From Actinomycetota bacterium (lineage in GTDB: Bacteria > Actinomycetota > Rubrobacteria > Rubrobacterales > Rubrobacteraceae): 23,009 nt of DNA. Below are positions 19,764 through 23,009 of this stretch, piece after piece; the stretch's first letter is position 1; the number at the start of each line of letters is the position of its first letter. The notes under the pieces were generated by a model. It worked only from the letters and a program-made list of their open reading frames with translations. It was not told where the DNA came from and did not search any database. Position numbers and translations under genes: made by a program. The stretch is taken from the NCBI GenBank assembly GCA_020200675.1, contig JAIVIG010000276.1, positions 1 through 23,009 of the forward strand. The letters run 5' to 3'.

Positions 19764-20738
19764 TTAGCCGGAGAGACGCTCCCGGTCGTGCGGCTCGTGG
19801 AAGTTCAAGATCGGACCCTTCGGCACTATCCTGGTCGGGTTGATGCTCTCGTGGCTGCGATAGTAGTGGCGCTTTATGTGTCCGAAATCGACCGTCTCCG
19901 CGACGCCGCGCTGCCCGTACAGATCTTTGAGGTAACCCCAGAGGTTCGGGTAGTCCACGACGCGTCGTAGGTTGCACTTGAAGTGGCCGTAGTAGACGGG
20001 ATCGAAGCGCACCAGCGTCGCGAAGAAGGCCCAGTCTGCCTCTGTGATGCGCTCACCACAGAGGTAGCGCCTCCGACCGAGCAGCTCTTCCCAGCGGTCC
20101 AACGCAGCGAAGAGCTGCGTGACGGCTTCTTCGTAAGCTTCCTGGGTCACGGCGAATCCCGTCTTGTAGACGCCGTTGTTGACCGGCTCGTAGAGCTCGT
20201 CGAGCGTCCGGTCTACCTCCTCGCGCAAGTCTTCCGGGCAGAAGTCCACGTCCGGCTTCGCGCCGGGCACGGCGTCGAACTCGTGGTCGAACATGCGGAT
20301 GATGTCGCGCGACTCGTTGTTGACTATCGTCCCCGTCTCTTTGTCCCAGAGTACCGGGGTGGTGACCCGGCCCGTGTAGTTGGGGTCGGCCTTAATGTAG
20401 ACCTCGCGCAGGTAGCGCGTGCCGTTGACGGTGTCGGGGATCATGCCCGGCTCGTCGTAGAAGGCCCAGCCATCGTCGCCCATAAACGAGCCGACGGCCG
20501 AGATACCGATGGCGTCCTCCAGGCCCTTGAGCCTGCGCAGTATCGCGGTGCGGTGCGCCCACGGGCAGGCCCAGGAGACGTACAGATGGTAGCGGCCCAG
20601 CTCCGCCTCGTACCCGCTCGACCCATCCGCCGTCACGGAGTCGCGGAAGGACGTCTCGGCGCGGACGAAGCGACCCTCCTCGTCCTGCCGCTGCCTCTCG
20701 GTTCTCCACTCGCCCTCGACCAGCATTCCCGGCGCCAA
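19764..20738 (-). CDS. Glutathionyl-hydroquinone reductase-like protein (YqjG/Ecm4 family)
   Basis: Family members are Xi-class glutathione transferases that reduce glutathionyl-hydroquinones. The 324-aa product has the active-site YVSWACPWAHR (Cys58), followed by the substrate-side GWAFYDEPG-like loop. Next come VTTPVLWDKETGTIVNNES (the cis-Pro thiol-binding loop and the NES motif), then the helical domain with YKTGFA, YLCGERITEADWAFFATLVRFD and NLWGYLKDLY. TTG 20738 is preferred because GGAGGT lies five bases upstream. Most actinobacteria make mycothiol rather than glutathione, so the true thiol cofactor is an open question. The gene lies 32 bases upstream of yvcK on the same strand. Confidence 0.88.
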   Translation of the reverse strand: MAPGMLVEGEWRTERQRQDEEGRFVRAETSFRDSVTADGSSGYEAELGRYHLYVSWACPWAHRTAILRRLKGLEDAIGISAVGSFMGDDGWAFYDEPGMIPDTVNGTRYLREVYIKADPNYTGRVTTPVLWDKETGTIVNNESRDIIRMFDHEFDAVPGAKPDVDFCPEDLREEVDRTLDELYEPVNNGVYKTGFAVTQEAYEEAVTQLFAALDRWEELLGRRRYLCGERITEADWAFFATLVRFDPVYYGHFKCNLRRVVDYPNLWGYLKDLYGQRGVAETVDFGHIKRHYYRSHESINPTRIVPKGPILNFHEPHDRERLSG

Positions 20739-20913
20739 AGCAAACCTCCGATCTTAGCCGCCAGCTACGAGCCTTCGGCGGCCAGTTTCTCCGCCGATGC
20801 TTCCCCTTCGAGTCAAATTCTACCCGCCGCCCCGACGGTACGAGCAAGCGCCAGCCGGCGGCGTTCACCGCTCCTTCCGGGCGCCGACGGCAGGAAGCTA
20901 GTAGTCGGAGTAT

Positions 20914-20942
20914 TTGTGTCTACAATTTCTCGCGGATATACT
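20914..20942 (+). promoter_or_regulatory. Promoter of the sugar porter/G6PD unit
   Basis: TTGTGT (20914-20919) and TATACT (20937-20942) are 17 bases apart; the predicted start is near 20949, 26 bases before the ATG. AAGGGA lies six bases before the ATG. The -10 overlaps the first of two ATACTGC direct repeats (20938-20944, 20950-20956), 12 bases apart, a possible operator. The rest of the 236-base divergent gap shows nothing else convincing. Confidence 0.5.
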
Positions 20943-20974
20943 GCCCGGCATACTGCTCAGGGAAAGGGACTGAG

Positions 20975-22380
20975 ATGTCTGATGGCGGGTCTGTAGCGGC
21001 CGGTGGGAGCGAACGGCGCCGGTTCGTCAATATTGCTGCGGCGATTACGGCGACCGGGGGGTTGCTCTTCGGCTACGACACGGGTGTGATCTCGGGTGCT
21101 TTGCTGTTCATAAGGCAAGACTTCGCGCCGCTCTCGCCCTTCTTGGAGGGCATCATCGTCAGCTTCTTGTTGGTCGGCGCCGTCGTAGGCGCGCTCTCCG
21201 GAGGGCCGCTCTCCGACCGCGTCGGCCGCAGGCCCACCACGCTGATGGCCGCCGTCATCTTCGGGGTGGGGGCCCTGGCCGTCGCCTTCGCGCCCGGCGT
21301 GGGGTTCATAATCTTCGGCCGATTCCTGCTGGGCCTGGGGGTCGGGCTCGCCTCGATGATCGTGCCGCTCTACATCGCCGAGATAGCTCCGGCGGATAGG
21401 CGAGGAGCGCTGGTCTCGCTGAACCAGCTGATGATCACCATCGGCATCCTCCTCTCGTACATCGTCGGCGTCATCTTCACCCCCATAGAGGGCTGGCGCT
21501 ACATGTTCGCCGTCGCGCTGCTACCTGCCCTGATCCTCGGCGTCGGGATGTTCATGTTGCCCGAGAGCCCGCGCTGGCTCTTCGAGCACGGCCAACTGGA
21601 TAAGGCCCGCGCCGTGCTGGGCGCTCCCGGAGCCCCGAGGAAGTGGATCTGGAACTCCAGGAGATGGAGGAGATAAAGCGCCTGGAGCAAGAGCAGGCGC
21701 GCGTCAGCTACAAAGAGTTGCTCGCCCCCTACGTGAGGCCCGCCCTGGTCATAGGCATAGGGCTGGCCATCTTCCAGCAGATAACCGGCATCAACACCGT
21801 CATCTACTACGCGCCCACCATCCTCCAGGGCGTCGGTTTCTCCGAAGGGGGAGCGATCGCGGCCACCGCCCTGGGCGTGGGGGTGGTCAACGTAGGGTTC
21901 ACGATCCTCGCCGTTAGGATAATCGACCGGGCGGGCCGCAGACCGCTGCTCATCATCGGGCTCATCGGCATGGTCGTGAGCTTGGTCCTGCTGGGCGTGG
22001 TCTTCTCGCTGGGGTCCACCTCGGGCGCCGCGGGCCTGCTGGCGACCATTTGTTTGGGGCTGTACATAGCGTCGTTCGCGATCAGCCTGGGACCGGTTTT
22101 CTGGCTGATGATATCTGAGATCTACCCGTTGAGGATCCGGGGTACCGCCATGAGCGTGGCGTCGATCGCCAACTGGGGGTCTAACTTCCTGGTCGCCCTT
22201 ACGTTCCCGGTGTTGCTGGCCGCGCTCGGAGGTGCCGGCTCGTTCTGGTTGTTCGCCGCACTGGGCATCGTGGCCTGGTTCTTCGTCTACTTCTGGGTGC
22301 CGGAGACCAAGGGGCGTTCTCTCGAGGAGATAGAGGCCAGCTTCCGCGGCACGACGGTCGCCTCCAGCCGGGTGCGCTGA
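20975..22380 (+). pseudogene. MFS sugar porter, split by a one-base frameshift
   Basis: This is a sugar porter (SP family, like XylE/AraE/GlcP), a 12-helix proton-sugar symporter. The first frame (20975-21676) encodes helices 1-6 with GYDTGVISGALLF, DRVGRRP, RFLLGLGVGLAS and the PESPRWLFE signature after helix 6. It then goes wrong near 21626. The second frame carries the rest of the cytoplasmic loop (SPEEVDLELQEMEEI) and helices 7-12 with QQITGINTVIYYAPTI, DRAGRRP and the closing PETKGRSLEEIE. Adding one C to the CCC at 21626-21628 restores a continuous protein of about 468 aa, the normal length. This is either a real inactivating deletion or a sequencing error in a C run. G6PD follows 13 bases after the stop. 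Confidence 0.9.
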
Positions 22381-22393
22381 GCAGGGAGAGAGG

Positions 22394-23009
22394 ATGATAG
22401 AGCGCATAATCATCTTCGGGGCCACGGGGGATCTGACCGCGCGCTATCTGCTCCCCGCTCTGGCCCACCTCTACGAAGCGGGCGATCTCCCGAACGGGAT
22501 CAAGATCACCGCCGTGGACCGGAGGGGGTGGGATAACGACAAGAACGGCTTCCGCCGCCTCGTCCTCGACAGTTTGGAGCGTTTCGCGGGCGGCGTCTCC
22601 GCCAGCGCCCGCGCGAAGTTCGTCGTCGAAGTCCTGGAGTACCGCCAGGCCGACGTAACCGACGCCGACAGCGTCATAGACGCCCTGGGCGCCCTGGACG
22701 AACCCGTCATCGCCTACCTGGCCTTGCCGCCGCCGGTCTTCGCGCCGACCATCGAAGCCTTGAAGAAGGCGAACCTGCCGGAAGGGAGCAGGGTCGCCAT
22801 CGAGAGGCCCTTCGGGGTGAACCTCGAATCGGCCGAGATGCTCAACCGCCAGTTGCACGATTTCCTCCCCGAGAAGTCGATCTTCCGTATCGATCATTTC
22901 CTCGCCTGGCAGCCGTTCCCGGCGATCATGGGTTTGCGCTTCGCCAACGGCATCTTCGAGCCTTTGTGGGACCGCAACCACATAGAGCGCGTCGAGATCG
23001 TCTGGGAGG
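22394..23009 (+). CDS. Glucose-6-phosphate dehydrogenase family protein, 5' part, divergent active site
   Basis: The ATG at 22394 has GGAGAGAGG just upstream; the gene runs off the window (205 codons seen, no stop). The N-terminal Rossmann start IIIFGATGDLTARYLLPAL (5-23) is the G6PD family signature, followed by AYLALPPPVF (108-117), IERPFG (136-141) and RIDHFL (165-170). In classical enzymes the last two read EKPFG and RIDHYLGKE. Here the first Lys is Arg and GKE is AWQ, so two substrate-contacting Lys are replaced. It resembles the actinobacterial Zwf1-like branch. It would oxidise a sugar phosphate with NAD(P); the substrate is uncertain. Co-transcription with the sugar porter suggests uptake feeding the pentose phosphate route. 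Confidence 0.8.
   Translation, partial: MIERIIIFGATGDLTARYLLPALAHLYEAGDLPNGIKITAVDRRGWDNDKNGFRRLVLDSLERFAGGVSASARAKFVVEVLEYRQADVTDADSVIDALGALDEPVIAYLALPPPVFAPTIEALKKANLPEGSRVAIERPFGVNLESAEMLNRQLHDFLPEKSIFRIDHFLAWQPFPAIMGLRFANGIFEPLWDRNHIERVEIVWE

Noticed and set aside
21499..22425. Minus-strand open frame of 308 codons over the sugar porter
   Set aside because: It is antisense to conserved transporter motifs; its polar low-complexity composition is a GC artefact.

Overview
The window looks like a chromosomal segment of a high-GC actinobacterium-like organism, most plausibly Rubrobacter or a close relative. This placement is inference. It rests on high GC, frequent GTG/TTG starts, the gene order yvcK-whiA-(LOG)-gap-pgk-tpiA-secG on one strand, a TIGR03624/DUF2342-type metalloprotease, and an archaeal-style XPB helicase paired with a Bax1/DUF790 nuclease. 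No rRNA gene is present to settle it.

Layout. 1-1011 is a worn accessory edge: the 3' end of an IS3-family transposase with its probable right terminal repeat, a frame-disrupted small membrane/coiled-coil gene, an 83-aa coiled-coil protein and a possible 30-aa ORF. 1012-2380 (minus) holds a hypothetical protein and the DUF2342 metalloprotease. Divergent from it at 2532-4086 (plus) is a compact export/cell-wall module: a 52-aa TatA-like protein too short for most gene finders, a Tat-signal lysozyme-like protein lacking the usual catalytic Glu, and a signal-less peptidoglycan amidase. 4101-6759 (minus) carries a YhaM-like exoribonuclease, a two-helix membrane protein and a GH3 NagZ-like lipoprotein. 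6834-9463 (plus) is the XPB-Bax1 pair, followed by a broken small membrane-protein gene.

9712-13243 (minus) carries a zinc-ribbon protein, S-adenosylhomocysteine hydrolase, proline dehydrogenase and a membrane-anchored glycerophosphodiesterase. A tRNA-Leu(GAG) with a textbook promoter and a probable short C-rich-loop RNA with a strong terminator follow at 13303-13680. 13810-20738 (minus) is the long series secG, tpiA, pgk, gap, LOG, whiA, yvcK and a glutathionyl-hydroquinone reductase-like gene, transcribed toward lower coordinates. 20975-23009 (plus) is a frameshifted sugar porter followed by a divergent glucose-6-phosphate dehydrogenase that runs off the window.

How the genes fit together. 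The minus-strand series joins lower glycolysis to YvcK (a carbon-metabolism/cell-wall factor) and WhiA; the divergent sugar porter and G6PD supply sugar and the oxidative pentose phosphate branch. The left half is rich in envelope functions (amidase, NagZ, Tat component). The least explained structures are strictly 7-nt-phased repeat arrays at the 3' ends of ahcY and secG and between gap and pgk, a palindrome filling the spacer of an apparently leaderless tatA-like promoter, and several single-base frame disruptions.
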